A stretch of 22,324 nt of DNA from Syntrophales bacterium (GCA_025454095.1 JALOPC010000001.1:1-22324); one strand, 5' to 3'. Positions 9,856 through 18,613 are shown, numbered from the stretch's first letter. Numbers and translations are program-made. Notes: generated by a model from the letters alone, not told the origin.

Positions 9856-10176
9856 ATGCAGACGAACCGACTGAAAAAAGGCGACACGGTAAAGGTCATC
9901 GCCGGCAGGGAAAAAGGGAAGACCGGCAAGGTCACGAAGATCCTGGCCGACGGCAGCAAGGTCGTGGTCGAGAAGCTCAACATGATCAAGCGCCACCAGC
10001 GGCCCGACCAGAAAAGCAAGGGCGGGATCATGGAGAAGGAAGCCCCGCTGGACGCCTCCAACGTTTCCCCCCTGTGCGCGAAATGCGCCACCGGGGTCCG
10101 CGTCGGGTTCAAGACCCTCGAGGACGGCAAGAAGGTGCGCTTCTGCCGGGCCTGCAACGAGCAGCTCGATCAATAA
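9856..10176 (+). CDS. rplX: 50S ribosomal protein L24, zinc-ribbon type
   Basis: L24 is an assembly initiator that binds the 5' domain of 23S rRNA near the exit tunnel. The product is 106 aa from the ATG at 9856, chosen because AGGGAA (9845-9850) lies just upstream and the KOW-type N-terminus MQTNRLKKGDTVKVIAGREK follows. An upstream GTG at 9829 would overlap rplN and add nine unlikely residues. The C-terminal part has four cysteines as two CxxC pairs (C74, C77, C97, C100), forming a likely zinc ribbon absent from E. coli L24. The hallmark GREKGKTGKV is intact. Confidence 0.97.
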   Translation: MQTNRLKKGDTVKVIAGREKGKTGKVTKILADGSKVVVEKLNMIKRHQRPDQKSKGGIMEKEAPLDASNVSPLCAKCATGVRVGFKTLEDGKKVRFCRACNEQLDQ

Positions 10177-10192
10177 CCGGGGATAGAGACCA

Positions 10193-10732
10193 ATGGCAAG
10201 ACTCAAAGACTACTACAAGAGCGAAGTCGTCCCGGCCATGATGAAACAGTTCGGGTACAGCAACACCATGCAGGTGCCCCGGCTGGAGAAGATCATCGTG
10301 AACATGGGCCTGGGCGAGGCGATCCAGAACGTCAAGATCCTCGAGAGCGCGTCGGCGGAGATCGGGGCCCTGACGGGGCAGAAGCCCGTCATCACGAAGG
10401 CCCGCAAGTCCATCGCCACCTTCAAGCTGCGCAAGGGCATGTCCATCGGCTGCATGGTGACCCTGCGCCAGGAGAGGATGTACGAGTTCTTCGACCGGCT
10501 GGTGAACGTGGCGCTTCCCCGGATCCGCGATTTCCGGGGCATTCCGCCCAGCTCCTTCGACGGCCGCGGCAACTTCGCCATGGGGATCAAGGAGCAGTTC
10601 ATCTTTCCCGAGATCGACTACGACAAGATCGACAAGGTCAAGGGCATGAACGTGGTCATCGTCACGACGGCGCGGACCGACGAGGAGGCCCGGCATCTGC
10701 TGAGGCTCATGGGGATGCCCTTCAGGAATTAG
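10193..10732 (+). CDS. rplE: 50S ribosomal protein L5
   Basis: L5 binds 5S rRNA together with L18 and forms part of the central protuberance, touching P-site tRNA. The 179-residue product begins [17 protein letters not shown] and contains [14 protein letters not shown] (about 33-46), [19 protein letters not shown] (about 62-80) and the C-terminal [19 protein letters not shown], as expected. A GGGGAT stands about 10 nt before the ATG. In E. coli the start of rplE holds the S8 repressor site for the spc operon; I did not recognise that structure here. Confidence 0.98.
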   Translation: MARLKDYYKSEVVPAMMKQFGYSNTMQVPRLEKIIVNMGLGEAIQNVKILESASAEIGALTGQKPVITKARKSIATFKLRKGMSIGCMVTLRQERMYEFFDRLVNVALPRIRDFRGIPPSSFDGRGNFAMGIKEQFIFPEIDYDKIDKVKGMNVVIVTTARTDEEARHLLRLMGMPFRN

Positions 10733-10753
10733 GAAAGCAGACGGAGGAACACC

Positions 10754-10939
10754 TTGGCTAAGAAGTCCCTGATTGCAAAAGCGAAGCGACAGAAGAAGTT
10801 TTCCGTCCGAGAGTACAACCGCTGCCCGATCTGCGGGAGGCCCCGGGCGTACTACCGCAAGTTCAACATGTGCCGCATCTGCCTGCGCAAGTACGCCTCC
10901 TGGGGCGAGATCCCCGGCGTGATCAAATCGAGCTGGTAG
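10754..10939 (+). CDS. rpsN: 30S ribosomal protein S14, short zinc-binding type
   Basis: S14 is a head protein of the 30S subunit required for late assembly. This is the short 61-residue (type Z) form with two CxxC pairs, C24/C27 (CPICG) and C40/C43 (CRIC), which bind zinc. The C-terminus [10 protein letters not shown] is typical. Translation starts at a TTG at 10754, supported by GGAGG at 10743-10747 with 6-nt spacing and by [16 protein letters not shown] beginning there. Type Z is usual in Gram-positives, deltaproteobacteria and other lineages, while gammaproteobacteria have the long zinc-free form. Some bacteria carry both, the second elsewhere under Zur control; only one is seen in this window. 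Confidence 0.97.
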   Translation: MAKKSLIAKAKRQKKFSVREYNRCPICGRPRAYYRKFNMCRICLRKYASWGEIPGVIKSSW

Positions 10940-10959
10940 ACGGGGAGGAGCAAGGATTT

Positions 10960-11361
10960 ATGGGTATGACCGATCCGATCGCGGATATGCTGACGAGAGT
11001 GCGCAACGCCAACCGGATGAAGTTCCGCAGCGTGAACGCCCAGCTCTCGAGGGTGAACCTGGAGATTGTCAAGGTCCTCAAGCGGACCGGCTACATCAGC
11101 GGGTTCGACGTGAAGAAGGACGCCAACAAGAAGGACGTCCTCAAGATCTACCTCAAGTACACGGACACGAAGGGCCGCATCATCCAGGACCTCCAGCGGG
11201 TGAGCAAGCCGGGCCGGAGGATCTACGTATCGAGCAAGAAGATCCCCAAGGTGTTCAACGGCTTCGGGGTGGCCATCGTGTCGACGCCCCGGGGGATCAT
11301 GACGGACAAGGAAGCCAGGCAGCAGAACGTGGGCGGCGAGATCGTCTGCAACGTCTGGTAA
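10960..11361 (+). CDS. rpsH: 30S ribosomal protein S8
   Basis: S8 binds the central domain of 16S rRNA and is the translational repressor of the spc operon in E. coli. The product is 133 aa from the ATG at 10960 (MGMTDPIADMLTRVRNANR). GGAGGAG at 10944-10950 is spaced 9 nt from it. The ATG at 10966, two codons later, is an alternative served by AAGGA at 10952-10956, so the start is uncertain by two residues. The C-terminal half has the hallmark STPRGIMTDKEARQQNVGGE and IVCNVW end. Confidence 0.97.
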   Translation: MGMTDPIADMLTRVRNANRMKFRSVNAQLSRVNLEIVKVLKRTGYISGFDVKKDANKKDVLKIYLKYTDTKGRIIQDLQRVSKPGRRIYVSSKKIPKVFNGFGVAIVSTPRGIMTDKEARQQNVGGEIVCNVW

Positions 11362-11383
11362 GCGCAAGTCAGGAGAGACACCC

Positions 11384-11923
11384 ATGTCACGAATCGGGAA
11401 AAAAATCATCGCTCTGCCGGACAAGGTGACGGTCGGCGTCGCCGGCGGCGAGATCAAGGTGACCGGTCCCAAGGGGACCCTCTCGCGGGCGCTGCCCCGG
11501 GACATCGAAATCGTGCAGGAGGGCAAGACCCTCACCGTGAAGACCACCCACGAGGGCCGCAGGGCCGGCGCCCTGCACGGCCTCATGCGGACGCTCGTGG
11601 CCAACATGGTCACGGGGGTGAGCGCGGGCTTCACGAAGGGCCTCGAGATCTCCGGCGTGGGTTTCCGCGCCGAGCTGGCGGGCACGACGCTCAAGCTGTT
11701 CGTGGGCTACTCCGTGCCCCTGACGTACGAAGTCCCGGAGGGGATCGCCGTGAAGGTCGAGAAGCTAACGAGCCTCACCGTCTCCGGGATCGACAAGGAG
11801 CTGGTGGGCCGGGTTGCCGCCGAGATCCGCGCCAAGCGCAGGCCCGAGCCCTACAAGGGCAAGGGGATCCGCTACGCGGGCGAGGTCGTGCGGCGCAAGG
11901 TCGGCAAGTCCGCCGGCGCATAA
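11384..11923 (+). CDS. rplF: 50S ribosomal protein L6
   Basis: L6 is a two-domain protein at the base of the L7/L12 stalk, next to the sarcin-ricin loop and the factor-binding site. The 179-residue product starts MSRIGKKIIALPDKVTV, has SAGFTKGLEISGVGFRAEL between the repeats (about 85-105) and ends with the signature RRPEPYKGKGIRYAGE and VVRRKVGKS. An AGGAG at 11371-11375 is 8 nt before the ATG. The 44-bp gap to rplR contains no clear signal. Confidence 0.98.
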   Translation: MSRIGKKIIALPDKVTVGVAGGEIKVTGPKGTLSRALPRDIEIVQEGKTLTVKTTHEGRRAGALHGLMRTLVANMVTGVSAGFTKGLEISGVGFRAELAGTTLKLFVGYSVPLTYEVPEGIAVKVEKLTSLTVSGIDKELVGRVAAEIRAKRRPEPYKGKGIRYAGEVVRRKVGKSAGA

Positions 11924-11967
11924 GGCATCCGGGTCTATAACCCCATACTCACGAAGAGGGCAGAACA

Positions 11968-12339
11968 TTGTTATCGTCAGCCAAGAAGATCCAGAAGGTC
12001 AGGGACAAGCGCAAGAAGCGTGTCCGGGGCAAAGTGGCAGGGACGGCCGGGCGGCCTCGCCTCGCCGTGTTCCGCAGCGCCCGGCACATCTACGTGCAGG
12101 CCGTCGACGACGAGGCCGGCCGGACGCTGGCCGAGGCCTCCACGCGCAGCAAGGAGATCGCCGAGGCGATCGCGAAGATGAACAAGACGGCCGCCGCCGC
12201 CGAGGTCGGCAAGCTCATGGCGAAGAAGCTTGCAGTCCTGCAGATCGAATCGGCGGTGTACGACCGGGGCGCGTTCCTCTATCACGGCCGGGTGAAGGCC
12301 CTGGCCGAGGGGGCACGGGAAGCGGGCCTGAAATTCTAG
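11968..12339 (+). CDS. rplR: 50S ribosomal protein L18
   Basis: L18 binds 5S rRNA together with L5 and tethers it to the central protuberance. The 123-residue product contains [20 protein letters not shown] (about 25-44) and the Ala-rich C-terminal helices; it ends [20 protein letters not shown] and EAGLKF, as in the family. The likely start is TTG at 11968, giving [19 protein letters not shown], with GAGGG at 11955-11959 spaced 8 nt away. No ATG gives a complete N-terminus. Confidence 0.96.
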   Translation: MLSSAKKIQKVRDKRKKRVRGKVAGTAGRPRLAVFRSARHIYVQAVDDEAGRTLAEASTRSKEIAEAIAKMNKTAAAAEVGKLMAKKLAVLQIESAVYDRGAFLYHGRVKALAEGAREAGLKF

Positions 12340-12369
12340 AGAACGAAACGCTTGAAAAGGGAGTGACCG

Positions 12370-12876
12370 TTGGATAGGGACAGAAAAGAATTCATGGTGG
12401 AAGAGACGGAGATCCTGGACCGCGTCGTGGCGATCAACCGCACGGCCAAGGTCGTCAAGGGCGGCCGGCGGTTCCGGTTCAGCGCCATCGTGGTCGTCGG
12501 GGACGGCAAGGGTTCCGTCGGCGCCGGGCTCGGGAAGGCCAACGAGGTGCCCGAGGCGATCCGCAAGGGGATGGAAAAGGCCCGCAAGAGCATGGCGAAG
12601 GTCTCCATCGGCAACCGGACGATACCCCACGAAATCGTCGGGGAATACGGGGCCGGCCGCGTCATGCTGAAGCCCGCCTCGGAAGGGACGGGCCTCATCG
12701 CGGGCGGCGCCGTCCGTGCGGTGCTGGAAGTGGCGGGCGTCCAGAACGTGCTGACGAAGTGCCTGGGCTCCCACAACCCCCACAACCTCGTCAAGGCGAC
12801 CCTCAACGGGCTGCGCAGGCTCCGTACCGCCGGGCAGATCGCGGCGTTGAGAGGCAAGGACGTAGCCGACATTTAA
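12370..12876 (+). CDS. rpsE: 30S ribosomal protein S5
   Basis: S5 lines the mRNA entry channel and influences decoding accuracy and assembly. The 168-residue product carries the double-stranded-RNA-binding S5 domain with [20 protein letters not shown] (about residues 19-38) and [18 protein letters not shown], and the C-terminal domain with [17 protein letters not shown] chose the TTG at 12370 because AAGGGAG (12357-12363) is 6 nt upstream. An in-frame ATG at 12394 would remove eight residues and is only weakly supported by an AGGGA 13 nt upstream. The conserved domain is intact under either choice. Confidence 0.96.
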   Translation: MDRDRKEFMVEETEILDRVVAINRTAKVVKGGRRFRFSAIVVVGDGKGSVGAGLGKANEVPEAIRKGMEKARKSMAKVSIGNRTIPHEIVGEYGAGRVMLKPASEGTGLIAGGAVRAVLEVAGVQNVLTKCLGSHNPHNLVKATLNGLRRLRTAGQIAALRGKDVADI

Positions 12877-12897
12877 CGATTGTCCGAGGATGCAACC

Positions 12898-13086
12898 GTG
12901 GAAAAGAAGCTGAAGATCACACTGGTGAAGAGTTCCATCGGGCGGCCCGAGAAGCAGCGCAAGGTACTGCGCGGCATGGGGCTCGTACGGATGAACCGGA
13001 GCGTGACGCTCCAGGATACCCCCGAGGTCCGGGGCATGGTCGGCAAGGTAAGCCATCTTGTGGCCGTAGAAGAAATCAGCGGGTGA
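12898..13086 (+). CDS. rpmD: 50S ribosomal protein L30
   Basis: L30 is a small ferredoxin-like-fold protein of the large subunit. The product is 62 aa from the GTG at 12898: [20 protein letters not shown], then [19 protein letters not shown] and the final helix [14 protein letters not shown]. The GTG is favoured by GAGGA at 12886-12890 with 7-nt spacing. An in-frame TTG at 12880 would add six residues (MSEDAT) that are foreign to the family. It follows rpsE after 21 bp, and rplO begins five bases after its stop. Confidence 0.95.
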   Translation: MEKKLKITLVKSSIGRPEKQRKVLRGMGLVRMNRSVTLQDTPEVRGMVGKVSHLVAVEEISG

Positions 13087-13091
13087 GCGCG

Positions 13092-13535
13092 ATGAACCTG
13101 AGCGAACTGAGGCCCCCCGAGGGGTCGAGGAAGAAACGGAAGAGGATCGGCCGCGGCGACGGGTCCGGCCACGGCGGGACCTCCACGAAGGGGCACAAGG
13201 GCCTCAAGGCCCGTTCGGGCCACAACTCCCGTCCGGGCTACGAGGGAGGCCAGATGCCGCTTTCCCGCCGGCTCCCCAAGAAGGGGTTCAAGAACGTGTT
13301 CCGCAAGGAGATCGTCATCGTCAACCTGGGCGAGCTCAACCGGTTCTCCGGGGAGGCCCCCGTCGATGCGGCGGCCCTGCTGGCGGGCGGCGTGATCCGG
13401 CGGACGGGCGACGGGATCAAGGTCCTCGCCAAGGGGACGATCGAGAAGGCCCTCACCGTGAGGGTGAACGCCATCAGCCAGGCCGCGAAAGAGAAGATCG
13501 AGGCGGCCGGCGGCAAGGTCGAGGTCATCGGATAA
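13092..13535 (+). CDS. rplO: 50S ribosomal protein L15
   Basis: L15 is a late-assembly large-subunit protein with a long basic N-terminal extension that threads through 23S rRNA. The 147-residue product begins [20 protein letters not shown], has the Gly-rich [20 protein letters not shown] segment (22-41) and [18 protein letters not shown], and ends with the usual globular domain ([10 protein letters not shown]). The ATG at 13092 lies five bases behind rpmD, so translation is probably coupled. secY follows 13 bp downstream, the usual arrangement. Confidence 0.97.
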   Translation: MNLSELRPPEGSRKKRKRIGRGDGSGHGGTSTKGHKGLKARSGHNSRPGYEGGQMPLSRRLPKKGFKNVFRKEIVIVNLGELNRFSGEAPVDAAALLAGGVIRRTGDGIKVLAKGTIEKALTVRVNAISQAAKEKIEAAGGKVEVIG

Positions 13536-13548
13536 GGGGTCATCGGAT

Positions 13549-14856
13549 TTGATCGGCGGACTCAAAAACATCCCGAAAATTCCCGAGCTCCAGAAGCGCA
13601 TCGCGTTTACGTTCCTGCTTCTGGCCGTCTACCGGGTCGGGGCCCACGTGCCCACGCCCGGCATCGACACGGCTGCGCTCGCCGCGTTCTTCGACCAGGC
13701 CCGGGGGTCCCTGCTGGGGCTCTTCGACCTGTTCGCGGGCGGTGCGCTGTCGAACCTCTCGGTCTTTGCCCTGGGGATCATGCCCTACATCAGCGCCTCG
13801 ATCATCCTGCAGCTGCTGACGATCGCCATCCCGCACCTGGAGCGGCTCTCGAAGGAAGGCGATGCGGGGAGGCGCAAGATCACCCAGTACACGCGCTACG
13901 GCACGGTGCTGCTGTCCCTCATCCAGGGGTTCGGCATTGCCGTGGGGCTGGAGAACATGGCAGGGCCGACGGGCGCCTCCATCGTGATCACCCCCGGGTG
14001 GGGTTTCCGCCTCATGACGGTCATCACGCTCACGGCCGGTACGGCCTTTATCATGTGGCTGGGCGAACAGATCACGGAGCGCGGGATCGGCAACGGGATC
14101 TCGCTCATCATCTTCGCCGGCATCGTCTGCCGGGGCCCGGAGGGCGTCCTGAACACCTTCCGCCTCGTGTCCACGGGGGAGATGGGGATTCTCGCGGTGA
14201 TCTTCCTGTTTGCCTTCATGGTCGCCGTCGTCGGCGCCATCGTCTTCATGGAGACGGGGCAGCGGCGGATTCCCGTGCAGTACGCCAAGCGGATCGTGGG
14301 AAGAAAAATGTACGGCGGGCAGACGACGCACCTGCCGCTCAAGATCAACACCTCGGGCGTCATCCCGCCCATTTTCGCGTCGTCGATCATCATGTTCCCG
14401 GCGACCCTGGCCCAGTTCATCCCCCATCCGTGGATGAAGGCCGTCTCGGACATGCTGGTCCCCGGGGCTGTTCTCTACGAGACGATCTATGTCGCGTTCA
14501 TCGTGTTCTTCTGTTTCTTCTACACGGCCGTCGTGTTCAACCCGACCGACGTGGCCGAGAACATGAAGAAGCACGGGGGGTTCGTCCCGGGCATCCGGCC
14601 GGGGAAGAAAACGGCCGAGTACATCGACCACGTGCTGAGCCGGCTGACCTTCAGCGGGGCCATCTACGTTTCGGCGGTCTGCGTGCTTCCGAGCATCATG
14701 ATGGTCTACTTCAACGTTCCCTTCTACTTCGGCGGGACGGCGCTGCTGATCGTCGTGGGCGTGGCGCTCGACACGGCGGGACAGATCGAGACGCACCTGC
14801 TGGCGCGGCAGTACGAAGGGTTCCTCAAGAAGGGGCGTCTGGCCAAGCGGCGGTAA
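13549..14856 (+). CDS. secY: Preprotein translocase subunit SecY
   Basis: SecY is the channel of the Sec translocon in the inner membrane and works with SecE, SecG, SecA and the ribosome. The 435-residue product shows about ten hydrophobic segments. The first is near residues 19-33, and the conserved ALGIMPYISASIILQLL lies at 74-90. The hallmark INTSGVIPPIFASSI is in the seventh segment. The cytosolic loop before it (GQRRIPVQYAKRIVG) is typical of a SecA/ribosome-contacting loop. The start is a TTG at 13549 with AAGGGGT at 13534-13540, 8 nt upstream, and MIGGLKNIPKIPELQKRI matches family N-termini. map follows after only 12 bp, so adk is not in its common place. Confidence 0.97.
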   Translation: MIGGLKNIPKIPELQKRIAFTFLLLAVYRVGAHVPTPGIDTAALAAFFDQARGSLLGLFDLFAGGALSNLSVFALGIMPYISASIILQLLTIAIPHLERLSKEGDAGRRKITQYTRYGTVLLSLIQGFGIAVGLENMAGPTGASIVITPGWGFRLMTVITLTAGTAFIMWLGEQITERGIGNGISLIIFAGIVCRGPEGVLNTFRLVSTGEMGILAVIFLFAFMVAVVGAIVFMETGQRRIPVQYAKRIVGRKMYGGQTTHLPLKINTSGVIPPIFASSIIMFPATLAQFIPHPWMKAVSDMLVPGAVLYETIYVAFIVFFCFFYTAVVFNPTDVAENMKKHGGFVPGIRPGKKTAEYIDHVLSRLTFSGAIYVSAVCVLPSIMMVYFNVPFYFGGTALLIVVGVALDTAGQIETHLLARQYEGFLKKGRLAKRR

Positions 14857-14868
14857 GGAGACCCGGTC

Positions 14869-15618
14869 ATGATCATCTTGAAATCTCGGCAGGAGATTGA
14901 AAAGATGAGAAAGAGCAACGCCCTCGTCGCGGCGATCCTGGAGGAACTCAAGAAGAAGATCAGGCCGGGGGTGAAAACGATCGAGCTGGATCGGCTCTCC
15001 GAGGAAATGGCCCTCAAGAAAGGGGCCCGGCCGGCCTTCAAGGGATATCGGGGGTACCCCTACTCCCTGTGCACCTCGGTCAACAGCGAGGTGGTGCACG
15101 GGATGCCCTCGGAGCGGGAGCTGAAGGAAGGCGACATCGTCAGCCTCGATTTCGGCATCCTCAACGACGGCTACTACGGGGATGCGGCGGTCACGGTTCC
15201 CGTGGGGGAGATCGCCCCGGCGGCAAAGCGGCTGCTCCGGGTCACGGAAGAGGCCCTGCACCGGGGCATTGCGGAGGTCAGGGCGGGGAATCGCATCGGC
15301 GACATCTCCGCCGCCATCCAGGGCCACGCGGAGGCTGCGGGTTTCTCGGTGGTGAGGGATCTCGTGGGGCACGGCATCGGCAAGAACCTCCATGAGGACC
15401 CCCAGGTCCCCAATTACGGTTCCAGCGGCCGGGGGATCGAGCTGAAAGCGGGCATGGTGTTCGCCATCGAGCCCATGGTCAACGAGGGCACCTACCGGGT
15501 GGACATCCTCCGCGACGGCTGGACGGTCGTGACGGCCGACGGGAAGCTGTCGGCCCATTTCGAGCACTCGGTGGCGATTACGGAAAACGGGCCGGTCATC
15601 CTGAGCCGGATCGGCTGA
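14869..15618 (+). CDS. map: Methionine aminopeptidase, type I
   Basis: This cytoplasmic metalloenzyme removes the initiator methionine from nascent proteins with a small second residue, acting close to the tunnel exit. The 249-residue product has the five metal ligands of the pita-bread fold: D94 and D105 (in [17 protein letters not shown]), H168 (GHGIG), E201 (AIEPM) and E232 (HFEHS). The substrate-site histidines H77 (VVHGMP) and H175 (NLHEDP) are also present. It lacks the N-terminal zinc-finger extension of longer forms (type Ia). AAGGAG at 14855-14860 is 8 nt before the ATG. Bacteria may carry further map copies; this one lies in its classical spc position. Confidence 0.97.
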   Translation: MIILKSRQEIEKMRKSNALVAAILEELKKKIRPGVKTIELDRLSEEMALKKGARPAFKGYRGYPYSLCTSVNSEVVHGMPSERELKEGDIVSLDFGILNDGYYGDAAVTVPVGEIAPAAKRLLRVTEEALHRGIAEVRAGNRIGDISAAIQGHAEAAGFSVVRDLVGHGIGKNLHEDPQVPNYGSSGRGIELKAGMVFAIEPMVNEGTYRVDILRDGWTVVTADGKLSAHFEHSVAITENGPVILSRIG

Positions 15619-15631
15619 ACGCAGGGAGCAT

Positions 15632-15850
15632 ATGGCTAAAGAAGAACCCATTGAGGTGGAAGGCACGGTCATCGAGACGCTGCCGAACGCCATGTTCCGG
15701 GTGGAACTGGAAAACGGGCACCGCGTGCTGGCCCACATCTCGGGAAAGATGCGGATGCATTTCATCAAGATCCTCCCGGGCGACAAGGTGACGGTGGAGC
15801 TGTCGCCCTACGACCTGACGCGGGGCCGGATCACCTACCGGTCGAAGTAG
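15632..15850 (+). CDS. infA: Translation initiation factor IF-1
   Basis: IF-1 occupies the 30S A site during initiation and strengthens IF-2 and IF-3 action. The 72-residue product is a single S1-like OB fold: [20 protein letters not shown], then [20 protein letters not shown] and the hallmark [20 protein letters not shown]. An AGGGAG-type site precedes the ATG by a few bases, and the gene is 13 bp behind map. The map-infA-rpmJ order is standard for spc blocks. IF-1 is otherwise sometimes found as a second plasmid or phage copy; nothing here suggests transfer. Confidence 0.98.
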   Translation: MAKEEPIEVEGTVIETLPNAMFRVELENGHRVLAHISGKMRMHFIKILPGDKVTVELSPYDLTRGRITYRSK

Positions 15851-15895
15851 GGCGCAAGACGGCCGCGGGCCGATGGAGAAAAAGGGGGTTTCGTC

Positions 15896-16009
15896 GTGAA
15901 AGTAAGACCTTCCGTGAAAAAGATGTGCGACAAGTGCAAGATCATCAAACGCCACGGCGTCGTGCGGGTGATCTGCGAAAACCCGAAGCACAAGCAGCGC
16001 CAGGGATAA
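15896..16009 (+). CDS. rpmJ: 50S ribosomal protein L36, zinc type
   Basis: L36 is the smallest bacterial ribosomal protein and stabilises 23S rRNA folding near the stalk base. The 37-residue product [20 protein letters not shown] followed by [17 protein letters not shown] is complete. It has the zinc ligands C11, C14, C27 and H32 (C+ form). It starts at a GTG at 15896, preceded by AGGGGG ending at 15888. The first residues after the start are typical for the family. It lies 45 bp behind infA. Confidence 0.97.
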   Translation: MKVRPSVKKMCDKCKIIKRHGVVRVICENPKHKQRQG

Positions 16010-16037
16010 CACAAGACCATTCGAGGAGGCCCGAGCA

Positions 16038-16406
16038 GTGGCAAGAATTGCAGGCGTTGACCTACCGAAGAACAAGCGCATGGAGATCGCCCTGACCTAC
16101 ATCTACGGGATCGGCCGCTCCAAGTCGAGGGAGATCCTCCGCGAGGCGGGCATCCCCTACGAAACGAAGACGGACGTGATCACCGACGCGGAAGTCACGG
16201 CCATCCGCAGCATCATCGACCGGGAACACAAGGTGGAGGGCGACCTGCGCCGGGAGATTTCCATGTCGATCAAGCGGCTCATGGACGTCGGTACGTACCG
16301 GGGGCTGCGGCACCGCAAGGGGCTTCCCAGCCGCGGGCAGCGCACGCACACCAACGCCCGGACGCGCAAGGGACCCCGCCGGGCGATCGCCGGGAAGAAG
16401 AAGTAA
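16038..16406 (+). CDS. rpsM: 30S ribosomal protein S13
   Basis: S13 heads the alpha block. It pairs with S19 in the 30S head, forms intersubunit bridges and touches P-site tRNA with its basic C-terminal tail. The 122-residue product has [20 protein letters not shown] (6-25), [20 protein letters not shown] and [20 protein letters not shown] near the end. The start is a GTG at 16038 with GAGGAGG at 16023-16029, 8 nt upstream. In E. coli S4 represses this operon through a pseudoknot ahead of rpsM. The 28-bp gap here is too short to hold it, and I see no equivalent. Confidence 0.98.
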   Translation: MARIAGVDLPKNKRMEIALTYIYGIGRSKSREILREAGIPYETKTDVITDAEVTAIRSIIDREHKVEGDLRREISMSIKRLMDVGTYRGLRHRKGLPSRGQRTHTNARTRKGPRRAIAGKKK

Positions 16407-16433
16407 ACACGACATTCGACAGCTGGAGGGCAC

Positions 16434-16826
16434 ATGGCCAGTCCGAGGAGAAAGACCGGAAAGAAGCGAGAGAAAAAGAACGTCCCCGAGGGGATCGCCC
16501 ACATCCAGTCGACGTTCAACAATACCATCGTCACCATCACCGACCTGACCGGAAACGTCATTTCCTGGGCGTCCTCCGGGATGTCGGGGTTCAAGGGCTC
16601 CCGGAAAGGGACCCCCTTTGCGGCCCAGATGGCCGCCGAGAGCGCCGTGAAGAAGGCCAAGGAGCAGGGCCTGCGTTCCGTCCGGGTCTACGTAAAGGGG
16701 CCGGGCTCGGGCCGGGAGTCGGCGCTGAGGGCGCTGCAGGCGGCGGGGCTGACGATCAGCCTGATCCGCGACGTCACGCCCATTCCCCACAACGGCTGCC
16801 GTCCGCCGAAGCGAAGGCGCGTGTAA
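16434..16826 (+). CDS. rpsK: 30S ribosomal protein S11
   Basis: S11 forms the 30S platform and shapes the mRNA exit region. The 130-residue product begins with a Lys/Arg-rich tail ([16 protein letters not shown]), followed by [18 protein letters not shown] and [14 protein letters not shown]. It ends [18 protein letters not shown]. The N120-G121 pair corresponds to the site reported to form isoaspartate in E. coli S11. It starts with ATG 27 bp behind rpsM, with GGAGGG upstream. The 42-bp gap to rpsD has nothing notable apart from the next ribosome-binding site. Confidence 0.98.
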   Translation: MASPRRKTGKKREKKNVPEGIAHIQSTFNNTIVTITDLTGNVISWASSGMSGFKGSRKGTPFAAQMAAESAVKKAKEQGLRSVRVYVKGPGSGRESALRALQAAGLTISLIRDVTPIPHNGCRPPKRRRV

Positions 16827-16868
16827 TCTCACAGACGAACGATTCATCGACCCACAGGGAGGAAGAAC

Positions 16869-17495
16869 TTGGCACGTTACAGAGGCTCAGAATGCAGGCT
16901 TTGCCGTCGTGAAGGCCTGAAGCTGTTTTTCAAGGGTGACCGCTGCTACACCGAGAAGTGCGCGTTCGAGCGGCGGGGCTATGCACCCGGCGAGCACGGG
17001 CAGGCGAGGAAGAAGCACTCCGACTACGGCGTCCAGCTTCGCGAGAAGCAGCGCCTGAAGAGGATGTACGGGCTGCTCGAAAAGCAGTTCCGGGGCTACT
17101 TCGAGCGGGCCGACCGCATGAAGGGCATCACGGGCTCGAACCTCCTGATGCTCCTGGAGCGCAGGCTCGACAACGTGGTGTTCCGGCTGGGCTTTGCCCC
17201 GTCCCGGAACGACGCGCGGCAGCTCGTGCGCCACAGCCATTTCCTCGTCAACGGCAGGAAGGTCAACATCCCCTCGTACACGGTGCGGAAAGACGACGTC
17301 GTCGAGTTGCGAGAGAAGAGCCGGAAGGTTCTCCCCATCCTCGATTCCCTCGAAACGGTGGCCCGCAGGGGCATCCCGGGGTGGCTGGAGCTGGACAAGG
17401 ACAACTTCAAGGGCGTCGTGAAGACCATCCCGACGCGTGAAGACATCACCATGCCCGTCCAGGAACAGCTGGTGGTCGAGCTTTATTCCAAGTAA
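16869..17495 (+). CDS. rpsD: 30S ribosomal protein S4, zinc-binding type
   Basis: S4 nucleates folding of the 5' domain of 16S rRNA and is the repressor of the alpha operon in E. coli. The 208-residue protein has an N-terminal zinc motif formed by C9, C12, C26 and C31 (ECRLC and RCYTEKC), the RGYAPGEHG motif, and an S4 RNA-binding domain ([20 protein letters not shown] and [15 protein letters not shown]). The start is TTG at 16869 with GGGAGGAAG just upstream, and [20 protein letters not shown] is a family-like N-terminus. The 89-bp gap to rpoA is one of the longest in the block. Confidence 0.98.
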   Translation: MARYRGSECRLCRREGLKLFFKGDRCYTEKCAFERRGYAPGEHGQARKKHSDYGVQLREKQRLKRMYGLLEKQFRGYFERADRMKGITGSNLLMLLERRLDNVVFRLGFAPSRNDARQLVRHSHFLVNGRKVNIPSYTVRKDDVVELREKSRKVLPILDSLETVARRGIPGWLELDKDNFKGVVKTIPTREDITMPVQEQLVVELYSK

Positions 17496-17584
17496 CCTGT
17501 CAGGAGCCGCTCCGGACGAGCTTCCGGGCGATAACCCCTATCCCAGGCGGTTTGCGAGCCTGATAGCCAGAGGGAAAATTGATT

Positions 17585-18586
17585 ATGCAGAGAAACTGGC
17601 GCAGCCTGATCCGGCCGAAACGGATCGAGATCGACGAGAAGACCCACAGCAAGTCCTACGCGGAATTCACCATCCAGCCCCTCGAGAGGGGCTACGGCAT
17701 TACCCTGGGGAACTCGCTGCGGCGCGTGCTGCTGTCCTCCATCCAGGGGGCGGCCATCGTGTCCGTTCGGTTCGACAAGGTCCTCCACGAGTTTTCCTCC
17801 ATCCCGGGCGTCAAGGAGGACGTGACGGACATCATCCTGAACCTCAAGGGAGTCCGCCTGAAGCTCCACGGCGACGTCCCCCGGACGATCAAGATCGACG
17901 CCGCGAAGTCGGGTCCCGTCAAGGCCGGCGACATCATCACGGACGCCCACGTGGAGGTCCTCAACCCCGATCACTACATCGCCACCCTGACAACGGGGGG
18001 CAAGATGAAGGCCGAGATGGTCGTGAAAATGGGGAAGGGCTATGTCATGGCCAAGCGCGAGCGCGATCCCGAGCAGCCCGAGGGCACCATCAACATCGAC
18101 GCCATCTTCTCGCCCATCAAGAAGGTGAGTTACACCGTCAGTCACGCCCGCGTGGGCCAGATCACCGATTTCGACAAGCTCGTCCTCGAGGTGTGGAGTG
18201 ACGGCAGCGTGCAGCCCGAGGATGCCGTCGCCTTTGCGGCCAAGATCCTGAAGGACCAGCTCGACATCTTCATCAACTTCGAAGAGACGGAGGAGGAGAA
18301 GATCCAGGAAGAGGCCGGGCAGAGCGAGAAGCTCAGCGAGAACCTCCTGAAGAGCGTGGACGAGCTGGAGCTCTCCGTGCGGTCGGCCAACTGCCTGAAG
18401 AATGCGGGCATCCACATCATCGGCGAACTGGTGCAGAAGACGGAAGCGGAGATGCTCAAGACCCGCAACTTCGGCCGCAAGTCCCTCAACGAAATCAAGG
18501 AGATCCTCTCCGAGATGGGGCTTTCGCTCGGGATGAAGATCGACTGGCCGCCCAAGGGCAGGGAAGAGGCCGCCAGCGCCGACTGA
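17585..18586 (+). CDS. rpoA: DNA-directed RNA polymerase alpha subunit
   Basis: The alpha dimer scaffolds RNA polymerase, and its C-terminal domain contacts UP elements and activators. The product is 333 aa from the ATG at 17585, chosen because AGAGGG at 17569-17574 is 10 nt upstream; a TTG at 17579 would add two residues. The N-terminal domain has the dimerisation signature [20 protein letters not shown] (35-53). After an acidic linker (about 233-256), the C-terminal domain has [21 protein letters not shown]266 there corresponds to E. coli R265, the key UP-element contact. The length matches typical alpha subunits (about 330 aa). Confidence 0.98.
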   Translation: MQRNWRSLIRPKRIEIDEKTHSKSYAEFTIQPLERGYGITLGNSLRRVLLSSIQGAAIVSVRFDKVLHEFSSIPGVKEDVTDIILNLKGVRLKLHGDVPRTIKIDAAKSGPVKAGDIITDAHVEVLNPDHYIATLTTGGKMKAEMVVKMGKGYVMAKRERDPEQPEGTINIDAIFSPIKKVSYTVSHARVGQITDFDKLVLEVWSDGSVQPEDAVAFAAKILKDQLDIFINFEETEEEKIQEEAGQSEKLSENLLKSVDELELSVRSANCLKNAGIHIIGELVQKTEAEMLKTRNFGRKSLNEIKEILSEMGLSLGMKIDWPPKGREEAASAD

Positions 18587-18613
18587 CATTAACAACCGGA
18601 AAGGATTTTGTTC

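Noticed and set aside
11931..11943. GGGT-CTATA-ACCC inverted repeat between rplF and rplR
   Set aside because: A 4-bp stem is too short to support a regulatory claim.
13540..15786. Long - strand frame (748 codons) opposite secY, map and the infA start
   Set aside because: Composition is a mirror of G+C-biased codons on the + strand (Arg/Asp/His-rich), with no domain. The + strand genes are certain.
17502..17527. Small inverted repeats in the rpsD-rpoA gap (GGAG-CCG-CTCC and CCGGA-N6-TCCGG)
   Set aside because: Stems of only 4-5 bp that exclude each other, in a G+C-rich context where such pairs arise by chance. No T run and no known regulator site.
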